Source: Parasegetibacter sp. NRK P23 (lineage in GTDB: Bacteria > Bacteroidota > Bacteroidia > Chitinophagales > Chitinophagaceae). From it: 64,000 nucleotides of DNA. Where the stretch lies: NCBI RefSeq assembly GCF_023721715.1, contig NZ_JAMDLG010000001.1:1119889-1183888 (forward strand), given 5' to 3'. Shown in pieces: positions 61,712 through 64,000 of the stretch (positions are counted from its first letter, which is position 1; the number at the start of each line of letters is the position of its first letter). A model generated the notes under the pieces. The model was not told the origin of the DNA. It saw nothing but the letters and a program-made list of their open reading frames with translations, and made no database searches. Both the position numbers and the translations under genes were made by a program.

Positions 61712-64000
61712 TTAAAGATCAACTTTAATACCTCCGGTGCAGGAGAAAGGTATGGGCAGGTAATTGGAGAAACCGAGCGGTACAAAATCGGGATCTATGC
61801 CATGTTTGTTGGCCCGCCAGAGTATCCCAACGTTGTCGAGGTATACATACAGCTGCACCGATTTCAGCACCCCTTTTTTCACGATAGCGGCCGGCAGGTC
61901 GTAAGAGAGGGTTACATCTTTCAGGCGGATATGGGCTGCATTTTCCACCAGGATATCTGCGAAGCGGTAGGCTTCATCTCTGTTAAAATCGTAGCTGTTG
62001 TAATCTGCCGCGGAGGGAACGTTGGTGATGAGTTCATCACCGGGTTGCTGCCACCTCAGGGCATAGTCGCTATGTCCTGTTCCTCTTCCAATGCCGATGG
62101 CGTTGAGGGCGTAATAATTGATGGAAGACCTCCTGAACTTGTGTCCGAATTTGTAGGTGACAGTAGCGCTCAGGTTAAACCCTTTCCATCCCACGTTGTT
62201 GTTCCATCCGCCAAAGTAGGTGGGTTGCACGGGGCCGTTGTACACAAGTTGGTCGGGGGGTAAACTGGCGAGGATGGTGGCATAGTCGCCAATATTTCCT
62301 TTTTCATCGAACAACTGTGGATTACCCTGGTTGTCGAGCCCAGCCCATTTATAACTGTATATGGAATACACCGGCCTGTTGAGTATGGGCATTACGTTGC
62401 GGTCGGCATTCATAAAGTTTTGGGTACCGCCAAACATATCATTGGTTTCAACGGTGGCGATAGCGGTTACTTTGTCTTTGGCATGGCTGAAGATCAATCT
62501 TGAATTGAAGGTGACGGTTTTACCGGTATGGTAATTCAGTTCAACATCGAAACCCTTTCCCCGCATAGCTGCCACGTTAGAGCGGATGGTGGCGAAACCG
62601 CTGGATGGGTCCAGGAAGTGATCGCCCAGCAGGTCGCGGCCGGATTTGCTGAACCATTCCACGCTACCGGATAATTTATTGCCTGCGATACCGAAATCAA
62701 TGCCCAGGTTCAGCTGGCTCACTTTTTCCCATTGCAGCAACGGATTGGCCGGGGAGGTAATGTTGGCCGTTGGCTGATTGGTCATGGGATCAATACTGGC
62801 TTCGGCAATGGGGAAAGCCGATTGTGCCGGGCTCACGTTTCCATTGAAACCATAAGTGGCACGCAGTTTAAACCTGGATAGTAATGGCGCGTTTAAGAAT
62901 GGCTCCTGCAGCACATCCCACGCAGCGCCTGCCGACCAAAGCGGTACATTTCTATCCCTGGGGCTTACCCCAAACAAACTTGATTTATCCATACGCCCAC
63001 TGGCCGAAACGGTGTATTTGTGGCGGAAGGTATAAGAGGCATTGCTGTAAAAAGAGGCATAGCGGTTTTGGATTTGCCTCATCTGATCCTGCATAGCGCC
63101 CGCGAATGCTAAAGGAACCGGGAAATTGTATATCAAATGGGGGAAGTAGCCAGACTGATCTATATCTACAGAAAGCAATGTACGGTCGTTGTAACCATAG
63201 TAGGTGTTTCTGGAAGTCTGGTAAAGAATATCGCGGAGTTCCATCCCGCCAATTAAGGCCAGTGCGTGATCGGATCCCCATTCGTTGGTATAGTTCATTT
63301 GTCCGCGGAAGGTGTTTGAGCCACGTTTGCCATGGTTGTTGAGCAATACGCCGCCCACCGGCACATAATTCATGACGCCGCTGCTGTCGGGCATTATCTG
63401 GCTGAACGTATTCGCGATATTGCGGGCATAGTAGGATTCAGGGCTGCGTATGTCTTTGTTTTCAGAGAAGTTTCCTTCGAACTGATATTTAAGATCGGCC
63501 GTCAGGTTCTTGTGGAGGCGGTAGGCCAATCCAACGGTGATGCGTGTATCTTGTCCCCGGGTAGTATTGTTGCGGAAACGGGGTTCATCGGCCGGACGGT
63601 AACTCCAGTCCTGCATACCAAAGCCCTGCAGGTAGTTGTTGTATTCTTCAGAGATGTCTCTGGGTGCCGACAGGGCGTTTCCGGCCGCATCTCTAAGTTC
63701 CTGGTACGGAAGGTAGGCATACTGCGTTGTAAGTGTGGAACCGAGCGACATAGGCGATTCTCCCTGAAGACCGAAAAGCCCCAGGCCGTTGGCCTCATTC
63801 TTCGTCCAGGCCAGGTTCACCCCAACATTCAGGTCCAGCCGTGAAGATAGTTTGATGGCGTTATCAGCACGCATGGTAATCCGATCCAATCCATTGCCCC
63901 TTTCCGCACTTAATTCTTTGTCATAACCAGCTGAAAAAAAGTAACGCATCCATTCGCTGCCACCCTGTATGTTCAACACATGCTGTTGTTGCACGCGGTT
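61712..64000 (-). CDS. SusC/RagA-family TonB-linked transporter (3' part only)
   Basis: The frame is open to the window edge, so the visible 762 residues are the barrel portion of a SusC whose signal peptide, plug and any STN domain lie beyond. Visible features are strand pairs such as WMRYFFSAGYDKELSAERGN, SYTFRHKYTVSASGRMDKSS and LQWEKVSQLNLGIDFGI. Near the C-terminus come DVTLSYDLPAAIVKKGVLKS and VQLYVYLDNVGILW, the typical SusC ending. The partner SusD follows. Substrate cannot be judged. A GTG near 63994 is internal, not a start. Confidence 0.93.
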   Translation of the reverse strand, partial: NRVQQQHVLNIQGGSEWMRYFFSAGYDKELSAERGNGLDRITMRADNAIKLSSRLDLNVGVNLAWTKNEANGLGLFGLQGESPMSLGSTLTTQYAYLPYQELRDAAGNALSAPRDISEEYNNYLQGFGMQDWSYRPADEPRFRNNTTRGQDTRITVGLAYRLHKNLTADLKYQFEGNFSENKDIRSPESYYARNIANTFSQIMPDSSGVMNYVPVGGVLLNNHGKRGSNTFRGQMNYTNEWGSDHALALIGGMELRDILYQTSRNTYYGYNDRTLLSVDIDQSGYFPHLIYNFPVPLAFAGAMQDQMRQIQNRYASFYSNASYTFRHKYTVSASGRMDKSSLFGVSPRDRNVPLWSAGAAWDVLQEPFLNAPLLSRFKLRATYGFNGNVSPAQSAFPIAEASIDPMTNQPTANITSPANPLLQWEKVSQLNLGIDFGIAGNKLSGSVEWFSKSGRDLLGDHFLDPSSGFATIRSNVAAMRGKGFDVELNYHTGKTVTFNSRLIFSHAKDKVTAIATVETNDMFGGTQNFMNADRNVMPILNRPVYSIYSYKWAGLDNQGNPQLFDEKGNIGDYATILASLPPDQLVYNGPVQPTYFGGWNNNVGWKGFNLSATVTYKFGHKFRRSSINYYALNAIGIGRGTGHSDYALRWQQPGDELITNVPSAADYNSYDFNRDEAYRFADILVENAAHIRLKDVTLSYDLPAAIVKKGVLKSVQLYVYLDNVGILWRANKHGIDPDFVPLGFSNYLPIPFSCTGGIKVDL

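Overview
The window reads as chromosomal DNA of a Bacteroidota, most likely of the Chitinophagia/Chitinophagaceae type. It has three SusC/SusD outer-membrane uptake loci, a type IX secretion / gliding cluster (gldJ, porU, porV), a Bacteroidota-type ECF sigma with a FecR anti-sigma, and repeated promoter elements of the form TAnnTTTG. Base composition is near 50% GC, with a few clearly AT-richer islands. I found no tRNA, rRNA or CRISPR array.

1-20 kb is mostly core. In order: a cut-off outer-membrane DUF5723-type gene, a YejK/NdpA-like nucleoid protein, a DUF983 membrane protein, murF, gldJ, divergent porU and porV, ispF, a tetrapyrrole-methylase-type SAM methyltransferase with an EI24/CysZ-like membrane protein, an SLC13 symporter, class Ia ribonucleotide reductase (nrdB then nrdA), ferritin, and a ferredoxin with a thioredoxin-reductase-like ferredoxin-NADP reductase. 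Intergenic gaps here carry inverted, direct and hairpin repeats.

20.3-40.9 kb is one leftward polysaccharide-utilisation-type locus: ROK regulator, SusC, SusD, an AT-rich T9SS-sorted surface protein, an alpha/beta-hydrolase esterase or peptidase, a SUMF1-like/BNR-sialidase fusion, GH29, a repeat block, GH3, GH92 and a second GH29. The enzyme set fits a fucosylated, mannose-containing glycan; complex plant-type N-glycans are one testable guess.

41-51.8 kb is a second, rightward uptake system under cell-surface signalling control: ECF sigma, FecR, STN-containing SusC, SusD, a HEFTH zinc metallohydrolase lipoprotein and a DUF4302 lipoprotein. A small PH-like membrane protein is divergent from it.

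51.9-58.5 kb holds a PAS-LuxR regulator and an RND efflux operon (adaptor, pump, TolC-like channel). 58.5-64 kb holds a small orphan secreted protein with its start codon inside a perfect palindrome, a thioredoxin-fold protein, and a third SusD/SusC pair whose SusC runs off the window. The porU/porV pair and the CTD-bearing cargo in the glycan locus suggest that the surface protein leaves the cell through T9SS. Start codons were moved inward from the longest ORF where a promoter, signal peptide or domain boundary argued for it.
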